Of a stretch of DNA of 37,022 bases, positions 9,818 through 18,335 are shown piece after piece (positions within the stretch are counted from its first letter, which is position 1; each line of letters opens with the position of its first letter). Origin of the DNA: Bacteroidales bacterium (GTDB lineage Bacteria > Bacteroidota > Bacteroidia > Bacteroidales > GCA-2748055). Under the pieces are notes generated by a model. That model did not search any database. It had not been told where the DNA came from and saw nothing but the letters and a program-made list of their open reading frames with translations. The position numbers and the translations under genes were made by a program. The DNA lies in the NCBI GenBank assembly GCA_029210725.1, contig JARGFM010000033.1, forward strand, positions 1-37,022. Direction: 5' to 3'.

Positions 9818-11809
9818 TTAATTTTGCGGTATATAGTCTGTTGAGAGCACCCTGAATTCGGTGCGCCTGTTAACCTGGTGTGCCTTTTCCTGAAGTTCCA
9901 CGCCCTCCATCTGGTTAATGAAAGCCTCTGTCAGAATATCACCTATCTCCAGAAAACCATACTGTGTTTTCACCTTCTCATCCACTACCTTGGGTTGAGA
10001 TTCTCCATAACCCTGAGCCTTTAACCTGTCGGGCTGAATCCCCTTAGAGATCAGGTAATCAACAACTGACTGAGCTCTTTTTTGTGACAATTCCTGATTA
10101 TCCGCAGGCGTACCCCTGGAATCTGTGTGTGACATTAATTCGATGGTCACATTGGGGTTATCGTTAAGAGTTTCCACCAGGTTATCCAGGGACACCATCG
10201 ATTCGGGCCTCAGATACCACTTTGCAAAATCATAAAAAATATTGGGCAGTTCGATCACCTGGGTGATGGAAGCGAGATAAATGGTCACTTCAAATTCCTG
10301 GCTTTGATCCAGTCCCCTGGTAGATTCTCTCTCTTTACCATTCAAATAACCCGGTTGAGTGGCCACAAAGACATAGTCGGTGCCTGGTTTAAGCATAAAC
10401 CTGAAAGTTCCGTCTTCACCGGTGTTAGCTTCCACAGTGATTCCATCACTTCCGACCGATCTGACCGTTGATCCCGGCAGGATCTGATCGTTCCGTTCAT
10501 CCTTTACTACTCCGGTAACAGAGAACTCCAGTGGTGGCAGCACAAAGGAAAAAATATCATCATTTCCCCTCCCCTTCCTCGAGGAACTAAAAAACCCCCG
10601 CTCCACCTCTTCTTCAAACACGATACCAAAATCATCCTCCGGGGAGTTTATAGGAGGTTTCATATTTTCCAGTCTCCAGGACCTGGTTTCATCCAGGGTA
10701 GCCTTGTAAATATCAAGCCCCCCTATTCCCACCCTGCTGTCGGATGAGAAATATAGCGTTCCATCGCTGTGAACAAATGGATAAAGCTCATTTCCGGGAG
10801 TGTTGATCTCCTCCCCCATATTTACGGGAGAACCCCAGCTGTCACTCTGGCTTTCTCGTGTTACTTTCCAGATATCTTTCTCACCCAGGCCACCAGGCAT
10901 GTCAGAAACAAAGTAAAGCGTAAGACCATCGGGCGAAATAGCCGGATGGGCAGTGGTTACACTGTCGCCCAGAGCTTCAAGCTCCACCTTCGGCTCAGAC
11001 CAGCCACTTCCGCTGGCGCTGGCGCTAAGAATCTGGCAACCGAGTTTCTGGTTCTTACCTTTCTTGCACCTGGTAAAATAGAGGGTGGTAAAATCCGAGG
11101 ATATACATGGAGTTCCATCCTCGAACTCGGAGTTCAGACTCTCAACGGGAACCGGCACACTCCATTTCCCTTTTCTGTCAAGGGTGGATGAAAAGAGGTC
11201 CGCAAAATTTTGTCCCGTTGCTCCATGTGTTTCATTGCCGGTGGCATCTTCACGGGTGGAAGTAAAATATAATTCTGTGAAGGCTTCATTGATATATCCC
11301 GGGCTGAAATCCCTTTCCCTGGAATTAAAATATCGCATATTTTCAACGATATACCCCGTCGGGTTATTCTTCCAGCTAATAGCAACCTCGCATGACTCAA
11401 TTCCAATATTTCCCCGGGGATCGTCCGGAACCAGTTCCACATAACGCTTAAACTGCTCCGCAGCATCCGTGTACTTCTCATTTACAAGCATCATCTGGCC
11501 ATACCTGAGAAAGATTACCGGATCCTGATAATCTTCTCTAACAGCCTTCTTATACCATAATTCAGCAGAGCGTGCATCACCAAGTATCCGGTAACACTCC
11601 CCTATATTAAAGAGAATGGCCGTCTTCTGCATTTTATCGCTAACCTTATTCACAGCATTCTTAAAAAGATCGATGGCTTCATAATACTCACCGGCTTCGA
11701 ATGCAGCCTGAGCCCTGGAGTCTTTCTGCTTTTTTTGCCCTTCAACCGGATTTATAATCAGTAGAGCGGCCATAATGACCAGTGAAACTACTCTGAAAAA
11801 TCTATTCAT
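9818..11809 (-). CDS. OmpA family protein with TPR, PD40 propeller and carboxypeptidase-regulatory domains (PorE-like)
   Basis: This is an envelope protein expected to hold peptidoglycan in the periplasm. Domains in order: a Sec signal (MNRFFRVVSLVIMAALLIIN), TPR repeats at about residues 25-150, WD40/PD40-like propeller strands at about 165-420 (repeated ISPDGLTLYFVSD-type motifs), a carboxypeptidase-regulatory-like domain at about 430-515, and a C-terminal OmpA domain at about 525-655 with the peptidoglycan-binding residues in HTDSRGT and SQKRAQSV. This is the architecture of PorE, a type IX secretion anchoring protein, but no lipobox cysteine follows the signal, whereas the known PorE is a lipoprotein. 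Paralogues with this layout are frequent, so PorE itself is only a possibility. It heads the purM-prfA-pyrF run. Confidence 0.85.
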   Translation of the reverse strand: MNRFFRVVSLVIMAALLIINPVEGQKKQKDSRAQAAFEAGEYYEAIDLFKNAVNKVSDKMQKTAILFNIGECYRILGDARSAELWYKKAVREDYQDPVIFLRYGQMMLVNEKYTDAAEQFKRYVELVPDDPRGNIGIESCEVAISWKNNPTGYIVENMRYFNSRERDFSPGYINEAFTELYFTSTREDATGNETHGATGQNFADLFSSTLDRKGKWSVPVPVESLNSEFEDGTPCISSDFTTLYFTRCKKGKNQKLGCQILSASASGSGWSEPKVELEALGDSVTTAHPAISPDGLTLYFVSDMPGGLGEKDIWKVTRESQSDSWGSPVNMGEEINTPGNELYPFVHSDGTLYFSSDSRVGIGGLDIYKATLDETRSWRLENMKPPINSPEDDFGIVFEEEVERGFFSSSRKGRGNDDIFSFVLPPLEFSVTGVVKDERNDQILPGSTVRSVGSDGITVEANTGEDGTFRFMLKPGTDYVFVATQPGYLNGKERESTRGLDQSQEFEVTIYLASITQVIELPNIFYDFAKWYLRPESMVSLDNLVETLNDNPNVTIELMSHTDSRGTPADNQELSQKRAQSVVDYLISKGIQPDRLKAQGYGESQPKVVDEKVKTQYGFLEIGDILTEAFINQMEGVELQEKAHQVNRRTEFRVLSTDYIPQN

Positions 11810-11835
11810 TATCGCTTGCCGTTTTTACAATTTGA

Positions 11836-11866
11836 TAAAATTACCTTTTTTTTCCATGATAATAAA
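11836..11866 (-). promoter_or_regulatory. Possible promoter for the OmpA-like gene and downstream purM
   Basis: On the minus strand TTTA (11866-11863) is followed after 19 bases by TAATTTTA (11843-11836), one mismatch from TAnnTTTG. The start codon is 27 bases further on. The region is AT-rich, so chance matches are possible. Confidence 0.35.
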
Positions 11867-11876
11867 ACGTAAGAAG

Positions 11877-11897
11877 CCCCCCGTAAATTACGGAGGG
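11877..11897 (-). terminator. Probable terminator of glnN
   Basis: CCCCCCGTA (11877-11885) pairs with TACGGAGGG (11889-11897) around a 3-base loop. The one imperfect pair becomes a G-U wobble in the minus-strand RNA. A moderately U-rich stretch (CUUCUUACGUUUUAUU) follows in that direction. It lies 30 bases after the glnN stop. Confidence 0.6.
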
Positions 11898-11926
11898 CCC
11901 CTTAAATATGGCTATGCAGGTAAAGT

Positions 11927-14113
11927 TTAACTTGAGAACAGCAGTTCCCTGTATTTGGGCAAAGGCCAGATCTCATCATCCACAATAAGTTCAAGCTTAT
12001 CGATATGATAACGGATCTTATTCAGGAAAGGAGCAACAGTGGCAGAGTAAGCTTTGGATTTCTCTTTCTCATCATCCATCTTATTGGCTACTTTTCTGGC
12101 CTCAACCATCTCATTTACTCCAGTTTTAATGGCAGTAACATGGTCGGAGATCTCTTTGATCAGTTCGATCCTGTTACCAGCCAGTGACTTATACTCCTCA
12201 CCGTAGATCTCTTTCAATCCAAGCACATTCTCCATCAGCCTGTTCTGATACTTTACAGCCGTTGGAACAATATGATTCATGGCAAGGTCACCCAGTACTC
12301 TGGCCTCAATCTGGATCTTCATGGTATACTGTTCAAACATCACCTCTACGCGTCCCTCCAGTTCTGCCTCGGAAAAGATCCCCAGGTCGAAAAAGAGCTT
12401 TTTGGATTTTTCACTTAAATAGGCCGACAGGGCTTCAGGAACATCGGTAACATTGGTAAGTCCGCGTTTGGCTGCCTCCTTCACCCATTCATCACTGTAG
12501 TTGTCACCCTCAAAGCGGATAGCTTTGGATGCTATGATGTACTCCCTGAGCACCTGGAATATGGCTTCATCCTTTTTAATACCCTTTTCGATAAGCGCAT
12601 CTACCTCCACTTTAAAGTCCATCAGCTGCTTGGCAACAGCTGCATTCAATATGGTCATGGGTGTGGCAGGATTACAGCTTCCTCCTACGGCTCTGAACTC
12701 AAAACGATTCCCCGTAAAGGTAAAAGGTGAGGTTCTGTTCCGGTCTGTATTATCCAGCAAGATCTCAGGTATCTTCCCGATATCCAGCTTCAGGGCGGTC
12801 TTCTCATCCGGAGACATTTTTTTACTGGTAACCTGCTCCTCAAGCTGATCGAGCATGGCCGAAACTTCTGAACCAAGGAAACAGGAAAGAATGGCAGGAG
12901 GTGCTTCATTGGCCCCTAGCCTGTGTGCGTTAGATGCCGATGCAATACTGGCCCTCAATAAATCCTGATGATCAAATACAGTTTTAATCGTATTTACCAC
13001 GAAAGTTAAAAACTGCAGATTGGTCTTTGGATTCTTACCTGGTGAGTGCAGAACCACTCCGGTATCGGTGGAAAGCGACCAGTTGTTATGCTTTCCTGTT
13101 CCATTAATACCCTGAAAAGGTTTTTCATGGAACAGCACCCTGAAACCATGATGCCTGGATACTTTTGTCATCAGATCCATCAGCAACACGTTATGATCCA
13201 CTGCCAGATTGCACTCCTCAAAAACAGGAGCTAACTCATATTGATTAGGAGCCACCTCATTGTGACGGGTCTTCACAGGGATACCCAGCTTATAGGCCTC
13301 GGACTCCAGATCGTGCATAAAGGACATCACCCGTTCAGGGATGGATCCAAAATAGTGATCATCCAGCTGCTGATCCTTGGCAGAAGCATGTCCCATCAGG
13401 GTCCGGCCTGTAAGGGCAAGGTCGGGCCGGGCATAATAGAGCGCCTCGTCAATCAAAAAGTACTCCTGTTCCCAGCCCAGATTGGCATTAACCGAACCAA
13501 CGTTTTTATCAAACAACTGACAGATCTCCGTTGCGGCTTTATCTACAGCACTCAGAGCTTTCAGCAAAGGGGTTTTGTGATCCAGAGCCTCTCCCGTATA
13601 GGAGATAAAAACCGTGGGAATACTGAGGGTGTTGTCAATGATGAATGCAGGTGAGGTGGGATCCCATGCCGTATAACCACGGGCCTCAAAAGTATTCCTG
13701 ATTCCACCACTGGGAAAGGAAGAAGCATCAGGTTCCTGTTGCGCCAGCGCTTCCCCGGAAAAAGTCTCCACCACTCCACCGTATGAATTGGGGTGTATAA
13801 ATGCGTCGTGCTTTTCAGCGGTTCCGCCTGTCAGCGGCTGGAACCAGTGCGTATAATGGGTGGCTCCTCTTTCAGTGGCCCAGGCTTTCATCCCTGCAGC
13901 AACAGAATCGGCCTTATTCCTGTCAATGGGAGTGCCTTTCTCAACTGCATCCATCACATGATTAAAAGCGTCTTTGGAAAGGTATTTCTGCATCTTGGCC
14001 CGGTCAAATACATTGATGGCATAATAATCCGATGTCTTGTCAGAGGGAGGAGGAACATGGAGAGGTTTTCGGTCAAATACCTGTTCCAGTGCTTTAAATC
14101 TTATAACCGCCAT
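11927..14113 (-). CDS. glnN: Glutamine synthetase type III
   Basis: This enzyme makes glutamine from glutamate and ammonia with ATP and is the main ammonium-assimilating enzyme of many Bacteroidota. The 728-residue length and motifs mark it as GSIII rather than the ~450-residue GSI: FQPLTGGTAEKHDAF (about residues 89-103), the active-site strand NANLGWEQEYFLID (about 203-216), RHNEVAPNQYELAPVFEECN (about 283-302), the FHEKPF-GINGTGKHNNWS ATP-binding region and the NRTSPFTFTGNRFEFRAVG segment. It stands alone, with its own terminator downstream and a -7-like element upstream, so it is probably monocistronic and separately regulated. No PII or ammonium transporter gene is nearby. Confidence 0.97.
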   Translation of the reverse strand: MAVIRFKALEQVFDRKPLHVPPPSDKTSDYYAINVFDRAKMQKYLSKDAFNHVMDAVEKGTPIDRNKADSVAAGMKAWATERGATHYTHWFQPLTGGTAEKHDAFIHPNSYGGVVETFSGEALAQQEPDASSFPSGGIRNTFEARGYTAWDPTSPAFIIDNTLSIPTVFISYTGEALDHKTPLLKALSAVDKAATEICQLFDKNVGSVNANLGWEQEYFLIDEALYYARPDLALTGRTLMGHASAKDQQLDDHYFGSIPERVMSFMHDLESEAYKLGIPVKTRHNEVAPNQYELAPVFEECNLAVDHNVLLMDLMTKVSRHHGFRVLFHEKPFQGINGTGKHNNWSLSTDTGVVLHSPGKNPKTNLQFLTFVVNTIKTVFDHQDLLRASIASASNAHRLGANEAPPAILSCFLGSEVSAMLDQLEEQVTSKKMSPDEKTALKLDIGKIPEILLDNTDRNRTSPFTFTGNRFEFRAVGGSCNPATPMTILNAAVAKQLMDFKVEVDALIEKGIKKDEAIFQVLREYIIASKAIRFEGDNYSDEWVKEAAKRGLTNVTDVPEALSAYLSEKSKKLFFDLGIFSEAELEGRVEVMFEQYTMKIQIEARVLGDLAMNHIVPTAVKYQNRLMENVLGLKEIYGEEYKSLAGNRIELIKEISDHVTAIKTGVNEMVEARKVANKMDDEKEKSKAYSATVAPFLNKIRYHIDKLELIVDDEIWPLPKYRELLFSS

Positions 14114-14157
14114 AGTAAATGAATTTAAGTGAATATGATAAAAAAGGTTTTATGCGG

Positions 14158-14165
14158 CAAATATA
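14158..14165 (-). promoter_or_regulatory. Predicted -7 promoter element for glnN
   Basis: The minus strand reads TATATTTG, an exact TAnnTTTG match, 44 bases upstream of the glnN ATG. No TTTG is evident 19-21 bases upstream, which could mean an activator-dependent promoter or a chance match. Confidence 0.45.
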
Positions 14166-14269
14166 TACTTTTTTCTCCTTACCCCCCCTATTATTCATGG
14201 TGTAATTTTATTTTTTTAGTTTTTTTTATTTATATCCCCTGATTTTTTAAAGCATTATAATAAATAAGC

Positions 14270-14298
14270 AAAAAAAAACCGCCGGTGTGACCGGCGGT
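14270..14298 (-). terminator. Strong intrinsic terminator of the M20 dipeptidase operon
   Basis: ACCGCCGGT (14278-14286) and ACCGGCGGT (14290-14298) form a perfect 9-bp GC-rich stem with a 3-base loop. The run of nine A on the plus strand at 14270-14278 gives a U-tract after the hairpin in the minus-strand transcript. It is 16 bases after the dipeptidase stop. Confidence 0.9.
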
Positions 14299-14313
14299 AA
14301 TTTTTGTATCTGG

Positions 14314-15696
14314 CTAATCCTGCTCCTGACCCATCTCCTCTTTAAAGTATTTATAGAATAAGGGAATGGTTTCGATCCCTTTGTAAAAGTTAAAAAGAGG
14401 GTAGTTCTCATTGGGCGAGTGAATGGCATCCGAGTCCAGTCCAAAACCCATTAATATAGACTTGATGCCCAAAACCTCCTCAAAATCAGAGACAATCGGA
14501 ATACTTCCTCCACTTCTGACGGGGATTGGAATTTTACCAAAACTCTCCTCGATAGCCCTGCTGGCCGCCCTGTAAGCTGGAAAATCGATGGGGGTTACAT
14601 AACCCTGTCCTCCATGCAGACTCTTCACCCTGACCTTGGTGCCTTTGGGAGCTATACGCTCCATATGGTTTATAAAGAGCTCATCGATCTTTTTGGAATC
14701 CTGATTGGGCACCAGTCGCATGGAGATCTTCGCCCAGGCCTTGGAGGGCAGGACGGTTTTAGCCCCTTCTCCCGTGTAACCCGACCAGATTCCATTGACA
14801 TCCAGACTGGGCCTTATTCCTGTTCTCTCCGTGGTGGAGAATCCCTTTTCTCCCACCACCTCATCTATGTCCAGTGCCTGTTTATACACTTTCAGATCAA
14901 AGGGGGCCTTGGCCATCTCGGCCCGTTCTTGCTCTGAAACCTCCATCACATCCTCATAAAAACCAGGAATGGTAATGTGGTTGTTTTCATCGGTCAGGGA
15001 AGCGATCATTTTTGCCAGGAGGTTGGCCGGATTTCCTACAGCACCTCCATACAGGCCTGAATGCAGGTCCCGGTTCGGTCCGGTAAGTTCCACCTCCAGG
15101 TAACTGAGCCCCCGGAGCCCCACGGTAATGGAGGGGATATCCCGGGCAATCATGGTAGTATCTGAAATAAGAATGATATCCGCTGCCAGAAGCTCCTTGT
15201 TCTCCCGGCAAAACTGCTTCAGGCTGGGTGAGCCAATCTCTTCCTCCCCTTCTATCATAAATTTCACATTACAGCTTAGCATCCCCCGGGCATTCATCAT
15301 CTCAAAAGCCTTTACATGCATAAAAAGCTGGCCCTTATCATCATCCGCTCCCCGTGCAAAAATCTTACCATCTCGAACCTCCGGTTCAAAAGGGGGTGAA
15401 TCCCAGAGCTCCAGTGGCTCGACTGGCTGCACATCATAGTGCCCGTAAACCAGCACGGTAGGAAGCGACTCATCCACGATTTTATGTCCGTATACCACCG
15501 GCCATCCGGTGGTCTCCTTCACTACCGCATGCCCGGCCCCGGCCTTCAGCAGGGATTCTTTGATATGTTCTGCCGCCCTGAACATATCCGCTCTGGCATC
15601 CGCCTGAGAACTGATGGACGGGATGCGGATCAGTTCAAATAGCTCGTCGAGAAAACGATCCTTGTGAGTCTCCACATAATCTTTAATTGTTTTCAT
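14314..15696 (-). CDS. M20 family metallopeptidase (dipeptidase)
   Basis: This is a zinc-dependent dipeptidase or aminoacyl hydrolase of the M20/ArgE/DapE family, likely cytoplasmic since no signal peptide is seen. Metal-binding and catalytic motifs are intact: GHYDVQP with His86 and Asp88, the bridging aspartate in RGADDDKG (residues 115-122), and the glutamates of EGEEEIGS (149-156). A dimerisation domain follows at about 190-340, and the C-terminal metal histidine fits the DAIHSPNE segment near residue 430. The length of 460 residues matches family dipeptidases. It lies 29 bases after the DUF3109 gene and probably shares its transcript; a strong terminator follows. Substrate preference cannot be deduced. 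Confidence 0.92.
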   Translation of the reverse strand: MKTIKDYVETHKDRFLDELFELIRIPSISSQADARADMFRAAEHIKESLLKAGAGHAVVKETTGWPVVYGHKIVDESLPTVLVYGHYDVQPVEPLELWDSPPFEPEVRDGKIFARGADDDKGQLFMHVKAFEMMNARGMLSCNVKFMIEGEEEIGSPSLKQFCRENKELLAADIILISDTTMIARDIPSITVGLRGLSYLEVELTGPNRDLHSGLYGGAVGNPANLLAKMIASLTDENNHITIPGFYEDVMEVSEQERAEMAKAPFDLKVYKQALDIDEVVGEKGFSTTERTGIRPSLDVNGIWSGYTGEGAKTVLPSKAWAKISMRLVPNQDSKKIDELFINHMERIAPKGTKVRVKSLHGGQGYVTPIDFPAYRAASRAIEESFGKIPIPVRSGGSIPIVSDFEEVLGIKSILMGFGLDSDAIHSPNENYPLFNFYKGIETIPLFYKYFKEEMGQEQD

Positions 15697-15725
15697 AAGG
15701 TCTAATATTTAAATCATAATGAGGT

Positions 15726-16298
15726 TCACTTGTTCTTCATCAATTCCCCGTAGACTATCTCAAGCTCTTGATAGAAGCCCTCGCCATAAACTCTGATAAG
15801 GGCGTCTTTCAGAAACCGGAATACAGGAACACCTTCTCTCTCCCCCAGTATGCGGGCAGGTTCACAGATGCTCCACCGATGATAATTCAAAGCAATGCCC
15901 TGCTTTAGTTTTGTAACACGGATGGGATAAAGGTGGCAGGAGACAGGTTTCCGGAAACGAATCGCCCCCTCATCATAGGCCTGTTCAATGGCACAGCGGG
16001 CAATGTTATCGTTAAATACCGCATAAGCACATTCCTCCTCCCCCACCAGGGGTGTCACCTTGTCTCCATCGTTATCAATCAGCCAGGCTTCCTGTTCCCT
16101 GACTGCCCGTATGCCTTCCGCTCTCATAAAAGGAAGAATCTTATCCAACTCTTCTGCCAGTGATTCAGCTTCACTATCTTCCAGAGGAGCACCCGAATCG
16201 CCGAAAACACAACAGTTTCCTTCACACTTCTCTAAATGACATATAAAATGATTCTCAAACAGCTCCCGGCTGATAATCTTTTCCCCGATCTGAATCAT
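15726..16298 (-). CDS. DUF3109 family cysteine-rich protein
   Basis: I recognise this as the uncharacterised DUF3109 family, widespread in Bacteroidota. It is 190 residues and soluble-looking. An N-terminal cysteine group (CHLEKCEGNCC, about residues 20-30) and further cysteines at EECAYAV, ARCAIEQAY, KPVSCHLYPIRV and SICEPAR resemble the metal-binding pattern of YkgJ-type zinc/iron-chelating proteins, so it probably binds zinc or an iron-sulfur cluster. That is an inference, and no reaction is known to me. It is the first gene of a two-gene operon with the M20 dipeptidase, which may be coincidental. Confidence 0.88.
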   Translation of the reverse strand: MIQIGEKIISRELFENHFICHLEKCEGNCCVFGDSGAPLEDSEAESLAEELDKILPFMRAEGIRAVREQEAWLIDNDGDKVTPLVGEEECAYAVFNDNIARCAIEQAYDEGAIRFRKPVSCHLYPIRVTKLKQGIALNYHRWSICEPARILGEREGVPVFRFLKDALIRVYGEGFYQELEIVYGELMKNK

Positions 16299-16416
16299 AC
16301 ATTCTATTGAATAAAAAACAAATGTGCAAAAAAAAGCGCTGGGATGTCTCCTTTTTCATAAGATCTAAATTGTTAAAATGTCTTTAAACCGGAAAACTAT
16401 AAGGCCTTGATTAGTT

Positions 16417-16448
16417 TTTGCTTATGAATTTTTGTTTAACTTATTTTG
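16417..16448 (+). promoter_or_regulatory. Predicted promoter for the fasciclin gene
   Basis: TTTG at 16417-16420 is followed after exactly 20 bases by TTATTTTG (16441-16448), one mismatch from TAnnTTTG. The leader would be about 68 bases. Confidence 0.5.
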
Positions 16449-16522
16449 TTAATTATTAAACAATTTGGCCGGGCTTGTGTTGATTAGTCAAACAAAGATC
16501 ATAAACACAAAAACCAGTCAAA

Positions 16523-17089
16523 ATGAAAACACAGATTTTAAGCTTGCAAAATCCCATCCATATGATGAGGATTTCCTTTATGGCCACGATACTGGCTTTG
16601 CTTAGCATGGCTGCATTTGCTCAATCGACCGTAGTCGATATAGTGGTTAACAGCAGCGACCACAACACTCTGGAAGCCGCAGTGATTGCTGCCGAACTTG
16701 CTGATGATTTAAGTGAAGAAGGTCCATTCACTCTTTTTGCCCCAACCGATGCAGCATTCGGTGCACTGCCTGAAGGAACTGTAGCTTCACTGCTGGAAGA
16801 TCCTACCGGAGATCTTGCTAAAATCCTGCTCTATCATGTTGTCGCCGGAAAAGCACTTTCAACGGATCTTTCAAACGACCAGATGATTGCCACGCTGAAT
16901 GGCGAAAAAATATCGGTAAAGTTCACAGATGGCAAAGCCTATATCGATAATGCCATGGTGACCGTTGCAGATATCAAGGCAGATAATGGAGTTGTACACG
17001 TCATCAATGCGGTTATTACTCCTTCTTCAAAGATGGCGGATGCGGGCAAAACAAGCAGGTCTTCATCCAGCCAGGGCTGCGATAATTAG
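16523..17089 (+). CDS. Secreted fasciclin (FAS1) domain protein
   Basis: This is a small exported protein with one FAS1 domain, a fold usually involved in adhesion or cell-surface interactions. A Sec signal peptide ends near AAFAQS (about residue 34), and the FAS1 core spans about 36-162. It shows the family H1 motif FTLFAPTDAAFGALP and the H2 region LLYHVVAG, then a closing strand GVVHVINAVITP. The tail is short and serine/basic-rich (KTSRSSSSQGCDN) and has no type IX sorting domain, so the final location (periplasm or outside) is open. A terminator hairpin lies 75 bases downstream and a promoter upstream, so it looks monocistronic. Confidence 0.92.
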   Translation: MKTQILSLQNPIHMMRISFMATILALLSMAAFAQSTVVDIVVNSSDHNTLEAAVIAAELADDLSEEGPFTLFAPTDAAFGALPEGTVASLLEDPTGDLAKILLYHVVAGKALSTDLSNDQMIATLNGEKISVKFTDGKAYIDNAMVTVADIKADNGVVHVINAVITPSSKMADAGKTSRSSSSQGCDN

Positions 17090-17164
17090 TCATGCAAAGC
17101 CGGTAATCGTCAAGTTGTATTCAGTTTAGGGTTGTGAAGTAGTGGTTTGTTACCGGTTTGCCAG

Positions 17165-17195
17165 GGGCTGTCTGCAGATCTGGACAGCCCTTTTT
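17165..17195 (+). terminator. Intrinsic terminator of the fasciclin gene
   Basis: GGGCTGTC (17165-17172) pairs perfectly with GACAGCCC (17183-17190), followed directly by TTTTT (17191-17195). Because it lies upstream of 17214, it argues against any earlier start for the next gene. Confidence 0.85.
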
Positions 17196-17201
17196 AATTT
17201 C

Positions 17202-17209
17202 TATCTTTG
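17202..17209 (+). promoter_or_regulatory. Possible -7 element very close to the next start codon
   Basis: TATCTTTG is an exact TAnnTTTG match only 4 bases before the ATG at 17214. If used, transcription would begin at or next to the ATG, giving a leaderless or nearly leaderless mRNA. There is no clear -33 element, so it may be chance. Confidence 0.35.
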
Positions 17210-17213
17210 TCAG

Positions 17214-18335
17214 ATGAGGCAACTTTTTACAACACTGCTTTGGATATGCATTTCCTGGCCCGCGGCAAGTTCCCAGGTGTCCTACCTCGACAGGCCCGAT
17301 CTGTTGGAGCAAGTTGAAACCTGCCTGCACCACACCTATGAATTCTCCTTCGATAAGGCCAGGAACATCCAGGCGACCTTGTCTTCCTCAACTCCGGGTC
17401 ATCCAGCCCCTGTATTTCTGGAAGCCTTGATCGTTTACTGGGAGAATTTTCCACTGATCCCATCCAAAAAGGCTTCAGAACAATTTATTATTCTGATGGA
17501 CAATGTTATAGAGCTCGGTAAGGAATATAGTAAATACGAACATACTTATGTGGAAGGAGTTTTTTTCGATCTCTTCGGGAGAGCTTTCAAAGCCATGTTC
17601 TGGGCCGATAACGGAAAATCGGCCAAGGTAATACCCGACCTGGGAAACATGTACCGGAACACAAAAAAGGGTTTTGAGTTACAGGAGCAGTTTTCAGAGT
17701 TCTATTTTTCAACAGGACTTTACAATTACTATATCGAGGCCTATCCCTCAGCCCATCCGGCTTTTAAGCCCCTGGTCTCCTTCATGCATAAAGGTGACCG
17801 GGAGCTTGGACTGAAACAATTGAATCATGCCATCAATCATACGGTCTTCCTGAAGGTGGAATCCATACTGTTTATGTCACTCATCCTGCTCAATTACGAA
17901 GAAGATCTCAATTCAGCTGCCATTTATTCAGAAAAATTGGTCAGGGAATTTCCAGACAATATCTATTTCCAGGGACACCTGATCAATATCCTGCTTCATC
18001 AGCAAAGGTTTGGAATGGTGCAAGAACTGCTATCGGCCATGGACCAGCAGAGTGACAGCTATTCTGTGATGATCCGGACCCTTGCAAACGCATATATGAA
18101 GGAGATAGTTACTGGAGAAGAAAGCCGGTCCGGAACAGCTTATCTGGAAACCATTGAACTGGCTGATAAATTCGGACCCTTTGCAGATATATACAAAGCC
18201 ATGGCATATATGGGACTTTCCAGATTATATAAAAAAAGAGGGCAACTGAGCGAGTCAGAAAGCTATTACCGCAAAGCTTCTCATCTTACCACCTACTCCT
18301 TTATTCTGGAAGAGCAGGCTTCCGGGTCCAGGTAA
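17214..18335 (+). CDS. Exported TPR-like protein of unknown function
   Basis: I do not recognise a named family. From the ATG at 17214 the protein is 373 residues and begins with a Sec signal (MRQLFTTLLWICISWPAASS). I rejected the earlier in-frame start at 17142 because a terminator hairpin lies between. The rest is alpha-helical with TPR-like units (for example AAIYSEKLVREFPDNIYFQGHLINILL and a final SRLYKKRGQLSESESYYRKA repeat at about residues 340-360). The region near FSTGLYNYYIEAYPSAHPAF, about residues 165-185, looks like that of periplasmic TPR proteins in Bacteroidota. Its last 35 bases overlap the 3' end of the convergent EamA gene. Confidence 0.75.
   Translation: MRQLFTTLLWICISWPAASSQVSYLDRPDLLEQVETCLHHTYEFSFDKARNIQATLSSSTPGHPAPVFLEALIVYWENFPLIPSKKASEQFIILMDNVIELGKEYSKYEHTYVEGVFFDLFGRAFKAMFWADNGKSAKVIPDLGNMYRNTKKGFELQEQFSEFYFSTGLYNYYIEAYPSAHPAFKPLVSFMHKGDRELGLKQLNHAINHTVFLKVESILFMSLILLNYEEDLNSAAIYSEKLVREFPDNIYFQGHLINILLHQQRFGMVQELLSAMDQQSDSYSVMIRTLANAYMKEIVTGEESRSGTAYLETIELADKFGPFADIYKAMAYMGLSRLYKKRGQLSESESYYRKASHLTTYSFILEEQASGSR

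Noticed and set aside
14166-14269. Possible small RNA or riboswitch upstream of glnN
   Set aside because: The stretch is mostly T- and A-rich with a C-run and shows no convincing structure apart from the downstream dipeptidase terminator.
17142-17213. Upstream start for the TPR protein after the fasciclin gene
   Set aside because: A terminator hairpin with a T-tract lies inside this stretch, and the signal peptide begins at 17214.
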